DNA from: Haloarcula rubra
Lineage (GTDB): Archaea > Halobacteriota > Halobacteria > Halobacteriales > Haloarculaceae
Length of the DNA: 64,000 nucleotides
NCBI RefSeq assembly: GCF_019599465.1
Contig: NZ_RKLR01000001.1
Location: 1-64,000 of the forward strand
Direction: 5' to 3'
The notes beneath the pieces are model-generated. The model was given only the letters and a program-made list of their open reading frames with translations, was not told the DNA's origin and did no database searches. The position numbers were made by a program, and so were the translations under genes. The first letter of the stretch is position 1, and every line of letters begins with the position of its first letter. Of the stretch, positions 1-7,354 are shown piece after piece.

Positions 1-114
1 TCACCACCGCCGCTGTTGGAGCGGTTGATCGAAGATGCACAGAAGATCCATCAACAGCGACCGATCTTACAGGAGACGCTCGCTACCGCTACGCAACCGA
101 GGTGTGAGTCTTAG
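1..114 (+). CDS. C-terminal fragment of an unidentified protein (cut by window start)
   Basis: Frame 1 is open from the first base to a TAG at 112-114 and gives 37 residues. The stretch is mostly helical-looking (LLERLIEDAQKIHQQRP) and unlike the acidic composition of the neighbouring genes. No family can be recognised from so short a piece. It lies directly before the truncated halocyanin fragment, so it may belong to a mobile element or rearranged gene whose body lies to the left. It could also be a chance open frame. Confidence 0.25.
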   Translation, partial: SPPPLLERLIEDAQKIHQQRPILQETLATATQPRCES

Positions 115-124
115 CTAAAGACGA

Positions 125-340
125 ATGATTACTCCCGATACCACGATAACCTGGGAATGGACAGGACGCGGTGGCGAGCATACAGTGACAGAAGAGCACA
201 ACAGAGAGTTTAGGAGTCAATCCATCGCGGAAGAAGGATTTATGTTTAGTATAACATACACCGGTGAGAGTAATATCTGGTATTATTGCGAGAATCATAG
301 AGATGATGAAATGAAAGGCGGTATTATGCTTGATTTATAA
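125..340 (+). pseudogene. Truncated halocyanin (type-1 copper protein) fragment
   Basis: The 71-residue frame matches the C-terminal two thirds of a plastocyanin/halocyanin domain. It has a first histidine at residue 19 in a GGEHTV context and then C55-x2-H58-x4-M63, the usual spacing of a type-1 copper site. The family normally has a lipoprotein or Tat leader and the first beta strands before this point. Here an in-frame TAA at 116-118 lies just upstream and no leader is encoded, so the product could not be exported as usual. Base composition is AT-rich and codon use differs from the rest of the window. I read it as the remains of a halocyanin gene cut by a rearrangement. A short cytoplasmic copper-binding peptide is possible but less likely. 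Confidence 0.6.
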
Positions 341-698
341 CTCTCTGCCGAAACGAACACACATATATCTTATTTTCAACGTTTAAAATTAGCAAACGAC
401 AAATCTACTGGCCCTTTGATTCATCAGAGTTTTTGTGAGATGGTTCGTAACTGGCTGCTGACTACACGCTCTGTATCGGGCACGCTGCTTCTGACAGCGT
501 TCGGTGAGGTTTCTGCAGCTGTGCTGCAGACTGGGCGCATCGTCAGCACGTTCAGTACTCGGAGTACATGAACATACCCAGTATTTCGACTCTGTTGGGC
601 CGAACTGTTCAACTGCAACACCAATCTTCCAGTTTGTTCGTCAACGGCCCGTCTGTAGAGTGCGTCAGAGAGAGAAACCAATAGGTCTGTTCGGTGTG
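341..698. other. AT-rich gene-poor stretch, probably decayed mobile or acquired DNA
   Basis: No reading frame here has haloarchaeal codon use. The open frames on both strands (for example a 43-codon frame starting at 440) give cysteine- and serine-rich nonsense. There are imperfect palindromes, such as CTGCAG repeated around 513-530 and a GTACTC/GAGTAC pair near 552-565. The composition resembles the truncated halocyanin region. This may be the scar of an insertion-sequence or integration event, but no terminal repeats or transposase motifs can be identified by eye. Confidence 0.4.
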
Positions 699-710
699 AT
701 GTTCCGGCCA

Positions 711-1199
711 ATGACCGACTCGCTCTGGTATCCGTCGGCCGACGACGTTCTCGACATCCACGAGGACATCGTCTCCGAGTATCCCGACACCAGTCCCGGC
801 GTCCAGCGCCGCGGAGACATCGAATTCGCCCTGACGTACGTCAGCGAGGGGAGTTTCGGTAAGGTCCCCGAGACGATTCACGAGAAAGCGTTCCACCTGC
901 TTCGACTTCTCGTGGCCAATCACCCGTTCGTGGACGGTAACAAGCGAACCGCGCTCAACACGACGACAGTGTTCTATCTGCTCAACGGCCACCGATTCAG
1001 GTACGACAACGTAATCAGGGAGATACTGAAGCAGTTCGGAACGGACGAGAAGACGGTCGACGAGGACCACGTGATCGACTATCTTCGCACGCACACCACT
1101 GAGGTCGACCTGAACGAAGTAATCGAACGATGGCGAGGCGACCTCGTCGAGTACGGTCTCGATCAACTGTCCGACGACTCGACAGACCCGAACGATTAA
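711..1199 (+). CDS. doc: Fic/Doc-family toxin (death-on-curing type)
   Basis: The 162-residue protein carries the Fic core motif HPFVDGNKR at residues 71-79, preceded by the helical LLRLLVAN segment typical of the fold. The lysine at the second glycine position of the classic HxFx(D/E)GNGR motif is the Doc variant. Phage P1 Doc with that motif phosphorylates the translation factor EF-Tu instead of transferring AMP. Doc proteins are usually about 125-150 residues, so the length fits with a short C-terminal tail. The start at 711 is chosen because codon use becomes haloarchaeal there; 699 is an alternative. A Phd-type antitoxin would be expected directly upstream and none is visible. A 46-residue ORF follows 25 bases downstream. 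A domesticated Fic enzyme is the main alternative. Confidence 0.82.
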   Translation: MTDSLWYPSADDVLDIHEDIVSEYPDTSPGVQRRGDIEFALTYVSEGSFGKVPETIHEKAFHLLRLLVANHPFVDGNKRTALNTTTVFYLLNGHRFRYDNVIREILKQFGTDEKTVDEDHVIDYLRTHTTEVDLNEVIERWRGDLVEYGLDQLSDDSTDPND

Positions 1200-1224
1200 C
1201 CGGACTCGTAGACAACAATCACCC

Positions 1225-1365
1225 ATGGCGACGGAAGAGCAGACTGGCGACCGCACTCCACTCGACGACGTGATGGACGACATCCGTCGGGAACTGGTGT
1301 TACGGGTCGCCAAGGCGGACCGGGACGAACACCGCGACATCTACGACGCCCTCGAAAACGAGTAG
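1225..1365 (+). CDS. Small acidic protein downstream of Doc, unknown function
   Basis: An ATG at 1225 opens a 46-residue frame ending at TAG 1363-1365. The peptide is strongly charged, with helical patterning in the middle (VMDDIRRELVLRVAKAD). Codon use is haloarchaeal and it follows the Doc gene on the same strand after 25 bases, so co-transcription is likely. It could be an antitoxin placed after its toxin, or simply an unrelated small protein. No DNA-binding motif is evident at this length. Confidence 0.5.
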   Translation: MATEEQTGDRTPLDDVMDDIRRELVLRVAKADRDEHRDIYDALENE

Positions 1366-1581
1366 GTACCCACGTAACTCGGCTTTTCACCTACCGACTC
1401 TTCAGTATTCCACTTCCATCGAGCCTACTAGTTGATTCTCGTCCGGTAGTGTTCCGGGCGACACCTTCCACGATTCCGCGAGCGGTGCGTCCCCTCGTGT
1501 GCGCTCTGCATCTGGGAGCACCGCCAGCCTCCTAACCAGTTAGGACCCATCGGTAGGCCCCGTCTCGATGTACACGGTAGT

Positions 1582-1836
1582 ATGACGGCGAGCAAGGCGA
1601 TAGCCTGTGAACGAGGCGACGTACAGAGCGAACTCCGGCGCGCGGCCGACGGCATCCCCGGCGTGACGATATCCGGCGTCGGGAGCGATTCGGTGACCGT
1701 CGAAGGGCCGGAGGAGCGCGTGGCACTGCTCGTCCGGGAACTCTGGACTCGTGAGGTGTCCGCCCGCGAGTACGGACAGCACACGCTGGCCGAGGCCGAC
1801 CGGACGGCACGGACCAGCGTCCAGAACGCCGTGTAG
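1582..1836 (+). CDS. Small hypothetical protein, 84 residues
   Basis: I do not recognise a family. The frame has haloarchaeal amino-acid use and is more plausible than the arginine-rich opposite-strand frames. It predicts alternating beta strands and helices: an N-terminal helix around residues 11-23, strands near VTISGVG and SVTVEG, and a helix around LLVRELW. It stands alone, about 50 bases before the next plus-strand gene. The start at ATG 1582 is the only one that keeps the helical N-terminus. The 216 bases before it show nothing I can name. Confidence 0.5.
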   Translation: MTASKAIACERGDVQSELRRAADGIPGVTISGVGSDSVTVEGPEERVALLVRELWTREVSAREYGQHTLAEADRTARTSVQNAV

Positions 1837-1885
1837 CCGGCGCGACTGACCCACCTTTTTGCCCGTCTGTCGCCACGTCGGAGGT

Positions 1886-2185
1886 ATGCCCGACGACGCC
1901 GACCCGGAGGCCAACCTGAAGCAGTGGAAGACGGCGATGCAGGCCGAACACGAGGACGCCATCGCCAACCCGGACCCGAGCGAGGAGCACCGCATCGAGG
2001 GCGTCACACAGATAAGCTACCGCGTCACGTTCGCGTACGACCCGGCGACGGACTCGCTCGAACGCGACGAGCGAGAGCAGGTCGACGAACTGACCGACCC
2101 GGAACTGCTCTCGTGTGCCTGCGGCGTCCGCGGGATGACGCCCGAGGAAGCCCGGACACACGTCCGGGCGGCCCGCGACGGCTAG
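1886..2185 (+). CDS. Conserved-looking small haloarchaeal protein, 99 residues
   Basis: The protein is acidic, with no membrane segment or signal. Two cysteines sit in a SCACG context near residue 77 and could bind a metal or form a redox pair. The TTTTT stretch at 1856-1861 lies about 27 bp before the ATG at 1886, as expected for a nearly leaderless transcript, and supports this start. The neighbouring flavin oxidoreductase is convergent. I cannot assign a function. Confidence 0.6.
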   Translation: MPDDADPEANLKQWKTAMQAEHEDAIANPDPSEEHRIEGVTQISYRVTFAYDPATDSLERDEREQVDELTDPELLSCACGVRGMTPEEARTHVRAARDG

Positions 2186-2193
2186 TGACCGCC

Positions 2194-3108
2194 TCAGACC
2201 GCTTCGAGGACGTCCTCGGCGAGACGCGTCAGTTCCCGCTCCGGGTCGTCGCCCGGTGTCGAGACGACGACGTGGTCGACGCCCGCCGCCCGGAGGTCAC
2301 GGAAGTACTCGGCGAACCACTCGCTGCCGGCCCGGTACCCCTGATGGACCGGTTCGGGGTCCGCAGTCGGGTCGTCGGCGAGGTGCGTACGGACGACCAT
2401 CGCGTAGGGCTTCTCGCCCGCGGCGGCGCGCCACTCGTCGAGATACGACGTCAGCGTCTCCATCGGGAGGTGGTAGAACAACCAGCCGTCGCCGCGCTCG
2501 GCTATCCACGCGACGGACTGGCGGGCGTTGCCCGTCGGCAAGAGCGGAATCGTCTCGCCGGCTGGCTTCGGGACCACGTCGAGGTCGCCGTCTAACGACC
2601 CCCAGCGACCCTCCGCGGTCGGGAACGCCTCGCGCCACGCGGTCCTGAGGAGGTCGACCGACTCCCGAAACAGCGCGCCGCGGTCGTCCGCGTCCACGTC
2701 GAACGCCGGGTACTCCGGGTCCCGGTCGCCGGTGGCGATGCCCATCACGAGGCGGCCGTCGGAGAGGCGGTCGACGGAGGCCGCGCTCTTCGCGACGTGC
2801 AGCGGGTGTCTGAGCGGCAGGACGACGCTTGCGGTTCCGAGCGCCACGTCGTCCGTGTGAGCGGCCGCGTGACTGAGCCACGACCACGTCTCGAACGTCT
2901 GGCCGGCGTCGCCAAAGCGGGGCCAGTACAGCGGGACGTCCCGCGCCCAGAGGGCGTCGAAGCCGAGTGACTCGGCGTGGGCCGCCAGTCGCATCTCGTC
3001 GTCGACGTCCGGGCGCGACTCGCTGGCGGCCGTCAGCGGGAAGCCGACGCCGACAGTGAGGTCGTCGCTTCCGAACAGGCGGTCGTAGCCGGCGTTGAAC
3101 TCCGGCAT
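2194..3108 (-). CDS. LLM-class flavin-dependent oxidoreductase (luciferase-like monooxygenase)
   Basis: The 304-residue protein has the bacterial-luciferase TIM-barrel pattern: an early strand with VGVGFPL, a LGFDALWARDVP segment, and the SVDRLSDGRLVMGIATGD loop characteristic of the family. Members use FMN or F420 for oxidoreductions of small organic substrates. The substrate cannot be read from the sequence, and haloarchaea contain F420, so either cofactor is possible. The gene is followed on its left by a convergent small ORF and begins 4 bases from the end of the CPBP protease gene, so the two are probably co-transcribed (protease first). Confidence 0.85.
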   Translation of the reverse strand: MPEFNAGYDRLFGSDDLTVGVGFPLTAASESRPDVDDEMRLAAHAESLGFDALWARDVPLYWPRFGDAGQTFETWSWLSHAAAHTDDVALGTASVVLPLRHPLHVAKSAASVDRLSDGRLVMGIATGDRDPEYPAFDVDADDRGALFRESVDLLRTAWREAFPTAEGRWGSLDGDLDVVPKPAGETIPLLPTGNARQSVAWIAERGDGWLFYHLPMETLTSYLDEWRAAAGEKPYAMVVRTHLADDPTADPEPVHQGYRAGSEWFAEYFRDLRAAGVDHVVVSTPGDDPERELTRLAEDVLEAV

Positions 3109-3112
3109 CGTC

Positions 3113-3964
3113 TCAGACCGGGACGCCGAGGGTCATCTGCTGTGGCAACTGGTCGCCGTACTTGACGACCACGTACAGTATCGTGAACAGCGTCGCGTTG
3201 TAGAGGCCGTGAATCATCGACGGGACGACGATGTTGTCCGTGTACTCGTAGGCGACGCCGAAGACGAGCGCCGGGACGACGAGGACGCCCAGAGCCACGA
3301 GGTTCCCCTGCGGCGACCCGCCGCTGAGCGCGAACCAGTGGAGGCCGGCGAAGATGACGCTCGGGATGAGGATGCCCGGGACCGGGCTGAACGCCTCGCG
3401 GATGCGGCCCTGGACCACGCCCCGGAACAGCATCTCCTCGCCGGGGCCGATGACGAGAATCGACGCCGGAATCAGCAGGAGCAGTACCTCTGGGTTCTCC
3501 ATCCCTATCTGTGCGGCCTGATTCGTCCCGGTCTCTAGCTCGGTTCCGGTGAGTCGCTGGACGAGCGTAATCGCGGCCGAACCGAGGACCGCACCGCCTA
3601 TCGCGAGGAAGTACCCCCCGATTATCGTCGCGCCGTCGCGCAGGTCCGGGACGGCGGCCGGGATATCGAACGCGGGGACGGCCCCGGGAATCTGCAGGAG
3701 GTCCCGGACCCGTCCGGCGAGATGGGGCCGCACTTTGTAGTAACTCAGGGCGACGCCGGCACAGCCGATACCTTGCACGAAGACGAGGCTGAGGACGATA
3801 CTCAGGGCCGGCGAGAGTTCGAGGCCGACGCCGACGATGAGGAGCCCCGCCACCAGAAACGTCAGACCGAAGCCGAGGAGCAGGCCGCCGGCACCGAGGA
3901 GGAGGCCGGCGACCAACGCCACGACCGACTGGAGGAACGGTCGCTCGCGCGTCACGTGAGACAT
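3113..3964 (-). CDS. CPBP-family intramembrane glutamic protease
   Basis: The 283-residue protein has about eight hydrophobic segments. The three abi/CPBP motifs are visible in the C-terminal half: GEEMLFRGVVQGRI (EExxxR), a HWFAL histidine motif, and the final MIHGLYNA motif. The family includes Rce1-type CAAX proteases and bacteriocin-immunity proteins. Archaeal members act in the membrane on unknown substrates. The start at 3964 begins with a basic stretch before the first membrane helix, as expected. It precedes the luciferase-like gene by only 4 bases on the same strand. Confidence 0.85.
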   Translation of the reverse strand: MSHVTRERPFLQSVVALVAGLLLGAGGLLLGFGLTFLVAGLLIVGVGLELSPALSIVLSLVFVQGIGCAGVALSYYKVRPHLAGRVRDLLQIPGAVPAFDIPAAVPDLRDGATIIGGYFLAIGGAVLGSAAITLVQRLTGTELETGTNQAAQIGMENPEVLLLLIPASILVIGPGEEMLFRGVVQGRIREAFSPVPGILIPSVIFAGLHWFALSGGSPQGNLVALGVLVVPALVFGVAYEYTDNIVVPSMIHGLYNATLFTILYVVVKYGDQLPQQMTLGVPV

Positions 3965-4016
3965 ACCGACCGATAGCGGCGACAGCCTGAAAACAGTTCG
4001 CTCCGCGGACGGACCC

Positions 4017-4556
4017 TCAGGCCGTCCGCTCGCCGGCCTCGACAGTCGTCTCCAGCCAGTTCGTCTCGGGCGGGAGCGGACAGGAGAACGTGTCGCTGTA
4101 CGCGCAGAAGGGCGCGTACGCGAGGTTGAAGTCCAGCGTGACGGTATCGCCGTCGGTCAGTCCCTCCTCCGCTTCGAGTTCCATGTAGCGGCCGCGGTGG
4201 TAGGTCTGCTGGCCGCTGGTCTTGTCCCGGAACGGGAGGAAGAAGGTGCCCGGGTCGTCGCCCGCCTGCCGGTAGCCAGCGAGTTCGTGTGACTCCCCGT
4301 CGAGTTCGAAGGCGAAGGTGACGACGTGGAGGTACCGGACGGTCCGCCCGTCGGTGGTGTCCATCTCGACCGGGTCGGGGTCGTCGTGTCGCGTCACCAT
4401 CGCCTCGACGCGGTACGCCGGGTCCGGGTCGAAGTACGCCAGTCCGTCGAACGCCTCGCGCTCGTCCGGCGGGATGGGAGACTGCGGATGCTCCGCGAAG
4501 AACTCGTCTTTCTCGGCCCGGTTCTCTCGGAGTCGCTCGGCCCATGCGTCGGTCAT
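4017..4556 (-). CDS. DUF1684-family protein
   Basis: The 179-residue protein shows the DUF1684 landmarks: an N-terminal helix with WAERLRENRAEKDEFF, the segment FLPFRDKTSGQQTYHRGRY near residue 110, and FNLAYAPFCAYS with a following CPLPPE near the C-terminus. The family is widespread in bacteria and haloarchaea. No biochemical activity is established to my knowledge. There is no signal peptide or membrane segment. It reads toward the CPBP gene with a gap of about 50 bases and may form a loose unit with it. Confidence 0.85.
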   Translation of the reverse strand: MTDAWAERLRENRAEKDEFFAEHPQSPIPPDEREAFDGLAYFDPDPAYRVEAMVTRHDDPDPVEMDTTDGRTVRYLHVVTFAFELDGESHELAGYRQAGDDPGTFFLPFRDKTSGQQTYHRGRYMELEAEEGLTDGDTVTLDFNLAYAPFCAYSDTFSCPLPPETNWLETTVEAGERTA

Positions 4557-4596
4557 GGGTGCCGTAGCGGGGCGAGCAGTTTGAGTCCGGCGGTCC

Positions 4597-7248
4597 TCAC
4601 TCCTCGAAGCCGGTAATCTCGAACCGTGCGCCGCCGGCCGCCCCGTCGGTGACCCGTATCTCCCAGCCGTGGGCCTCGACTATCTGCTCGACGATGGCGA
4701 GGCCGAAGCCGTTGCCGCCCTCGGAGTGGGTGTAGCCGGACGTGAACACGTCGTCGCGTTCGTCCTCGGGGATGCCCGGGCCGTCGTCTTCGAGGAAGAT
4801 GCCGGCCGCGTCGTCGAGGTCGCCGACGCGGATGGTCGGACCGTCTCCACCGTGTGCGACGGCGTTGCCGAGGAGGTTCTCGAACACCCGCCTGAGTCGG
4901 TCACGGTCGGCCTCGACCGTCCGGTCGGTCGTCACCGAGAGGGACGCGCTCTCGGCCTGTATCCCCATCCAGCAGTCCGTGACGAGGTCCGGGATCGACA
5001 CCGGTTCGGTGTCTTCGACGGTCACGCCCTCGCGGGCCCACGCGAGGACGTCGCTGACGAGGTCGGACATCCGGTCGTGGGCCGCCGCGACGCGGTCGAG
5101 GTGCTCGCGGTCGGCGTCGCCCTCCCCCTCGGTCGCCAGTTCGAGGTGGACGGCCGCGAGGTCCAGCGGCGTCCGGAGGTCGTGGGAGACGATAGAGGCG
5201 AACTCGTCGAGCCGTTCGTTCTGTCGGGCCAGCGCCTGCTCTCTGTCCCGGAGCGTCTGTTCCCGCTCTACCTGCTGGAGCGCCGACTGGATGTTCGCCG
5301 CCAGCACGTTCCCGAGCGAGCGGTCCGCGTCGTCGAACGCGCCGGGCTCGGTCGACGCCGGCAACAGGATGCCGCGGTCGCCCAGCGGTAACACCATCTC
5401 CGAGCGCACCGGCGTCTCCGGGTTCAGCACGTCGGCGTCCTCGCGCACGTCCTCTCTGACGACGGCCTCGCCGCGCTCGAAGGCCCGCCACGCGATGCTG
5501 TCGCCCTCGGTGAACGTCGGCACCTCGCCGAACAGTTCGTCCGTACACTCCGTCGTCGCGACCGGGACCAGTCCCCCGGTCGCCTCGTCGTAGAGGTGGA
5601 TAGCGTTGATGTCGTGGCCGAGGATGTCGCGGGCCGCCCTCAGCCCGATGTCCAGTACCTCGTCGGTCGACTCGGCGGTCATCAGGCGGCGTGCGGTCTC
5701 GTGGAGGGCCGTCAACCGCTCCTCGTAGGCCGTCCGCTCCGTGATGTCGGTGTAGACGCCGTAGGCGAGCACCTCGCCGTCGTCGTGTTCGATGGGGACG
5801 TTCCTGAACAGGAAGTCCCGTTGGTCGCCGTCGGCCGTCTCGCGACGCACTTCCCGGGAGACGCGCTCGCCGTTCAACACGGCACGGTCTATCTCCGCGG
5901 CCCCGTCGGCGTGGCCGTCGGGCACGAGGAGGTCGTTGACAGACTCGCCCACGACCGCCTCGGCGTCGTACCCGAACACCCGTTCGAACGCGCCGTTGGC
6001 CCGCCGAATCCTCGGTTCACCGTCGTCGAAGTCGGTGACGACCGTCGGGTCGGGGAGGTTGTCGAACAGCGCTCGGTACCTGTCCGTGGCACGCTGTCGG
6101 TCACTCCTGTCACGGACGGTCCCGACGAACACCGCTTCCGGCCCCTGGAGCGTCGCCGGTCGCCCTTCGACCGTGACCGTCTCGCCGTCGACGAGCACCG
6201 ACTGCTCGGCGGCGAACCGGTCGACGTCGTCGGCATCGGACAGGTCTACGAACAGGTCACAGTCCCCGCTCCCGCCGACCGGGACCGCGAACTCCGAGTA
6301 GTGGGTCCCGGGGATGGCGTCCGGGTCACGCCCGACCAGTTCGCCGACTCGGTCGTTGGCGTAGACGAACTCTCCGTCCTCGTCGAGCGCGAACACCGGG
6401 TCGGAGAGCGCGTCGAGGAGTCGGTCTTTCGGGACGTGGTCCCCGCCCCGTCCGGGTTCGCTGACGCGGCCGCCGTCGGTCGCCGGCGGCGGCACTTCGT
6501 CCGACACTCTGAGGATGCCGACCGAGCCACGGAACGACTCGCCCTCGTAGGGGAGGACGCCCATGTGGTCGCGACAGTCGACGAGGTCGCCAGACGCCGT
6601 CTCGATGGTCGCACGGAACCTGGCGGTGTCCGGTCCGGAACTCGACAGCAACTGCCCGAGTACGTCTTCGGCGCGCTGGACGGTCTCCTCGGGCTTGACG
6701 AACGACGTCGGCTGTCCGAGTATCTCCGCCCGGTCGTACCCCGTCATCGCCGCGAACGGTTCGTTGACGAACCTGAACGTTCCCCTCTCGTCGACGACGT
6801 ACACGGGGTAGTCGAGCGCGTCGATGACCGTCTCGTAGCGGTCGGCTTTCACCTGCGCCCGGTACTGGTCGGTGGCGTTGTGGACGCGGTTGGCGAGCAA
6901 GTCGTACTGTTCGGGACCGCCCTTCTGGAGATAGCCGGTGACGCCGGCGTTCAGCGCGTCGGCGGCGATGCTCTCGCTCCCGCGGCCGGTGAACAGGATG
7001 TAGGGGAAGTCGGCGTGGTCGAACTGTCCGGAGAGCCGTTCGTACAGTTCCAGCCCGTCCATCTCGGGCATCTCGTAGTCGCTGACGACGCAGTCGAACT
7101 CGGCGGCCTCGAACCGGTCGAGCACGGCCTCCGGGTCGTTGCGTGTCGTGACACGGATGTCCGAGTCCCGTTCGAGCATCGTCGCGGCGAGGTCGGTGAT
7201 GGATGGGTCGTCGTCGACGTGGAGAACGTGGATATCACCGGCAGCCAT
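4597..7248 (-). CDS. Hybrid sensor histidine kinase: REC-PAS-PAS-PAS-GAF-HisKA-HATPase
   Basis: An 883-residue protein begins with a receiver domain (about 5-120) with acidic residues D12-D14, phospho-acceptor D57 and a conserved lysine in GYLQKG. Three PAS domains follow at roughly 140-250, 285-390 and 405-520. A GAF domain comes next (about 525-670). The HisKA box is FASIVSHDLRTPL near 700, and the ATPase has NLLGNAVAHGG, DDGPGIPEDE and GFGLAIVEQIVEAHGW. There are no membrane segments, so the sensor is cytosolic. The start at 7248 puts MAAGDIHVLHVDDD at the normal receiver start; the longer frame to 7341 adds 31 residues unlike any domain. Haloarchaea have many such kinases and the signal cannot be inferred. 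No separate response regulator is adjacent. Confidence 0.9.
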   Translation of the reverse strand: MAAGDIHVLHVDDDPSITDLAATMLERDSDIRVTTRNDPEAVLDRFEAAEFDCVVSDYEMPEMDGLELYERLSGQFDHADFPYILFTGRGSESIAADALNAGVTGYLQKGGPEQYDLLANRVHNATDQYRAQVKADRYETVIDALDYPVYVVDERGTFRFVNEPFAAMTGYDRAEILGQPTSFVKPEETVQRAEDVLGQLLSSSGPDTARFRATIETASGDLVDCRDHMGVLPYEGESFRGSVGILRVSDEVPPPATDGGRVSEPGRGGDHVPKDRLLDALSDPVFALDEDGEFVYANDRVGELVGRDPDAIPGTHYSEFAVPVGGSGDCDLFVDLSDADDVDRFAAEQSVLVDGETVTVEGRPATLQGPEAVFVGTVRDRSDRQRATDRYRALFDNLPDPTVVTDFDDGEPRIRRANGAFERVFGYDAEAVVGESVNDLLVPDGHADGAAEIDRAVLNGERVSREVRRETADGDQRDFLFRNVPIEHDDGEVLAYGVYTDITERTAYEERLTALHETARRLMTAESTDEVLDIGLRAARDILGHDINAIHLYDEATGGLVPVATTECTDELFGEVPTFTEGDSIAWRAFERGEAVVREDVREDADVLNPETPVRSEMVLPLGDRGILLPASTEPGAFDDADRSLGNVLAANIQSALQQVEREQTLRDREQALARQNERLDEFASIVSHDLRTPLDLAAVHLELATEGEGDADREHLDRVAAAHDRMSDLVSDVLAWAREGVTVEDTEPVSIPDLVTDCWMGIQAESASLSVTTDRTVEADRDRLRRVFENLLGNAVAHGGDGPTIRVGDLDDAAGIFLEDDGPGIPEDERDDVFTSGYTHSEGGNGFGLAIVEQIVEAHGWEIRVTDGAAGGARFEITGFEE

Positions 7249-7354
7249 TGGGATGTATTCGGGGACCAAACACTTCAACGCGGTGGGTCCGTTATCAATC
7301 GAGAGAGCAGAGCCTGTCGTGCGAGCGTCGCCGAACGGCACCGTCCCGGGGTGC

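Noticed and set aside
424-711. Minus-strand frame of 95 codons in the AT-rich patch, a possible transposase remnant
   Set aside because: No transposase motif or terminal repeats could be found, so only the patch itself is reported.
1428-1784. Arginine/serine-rich minus-strand frame opposite the 84-residue ORF
   Set aside because: Amino-acid use is unlike a haloarchaeal protein and no promoter or family match is visible.
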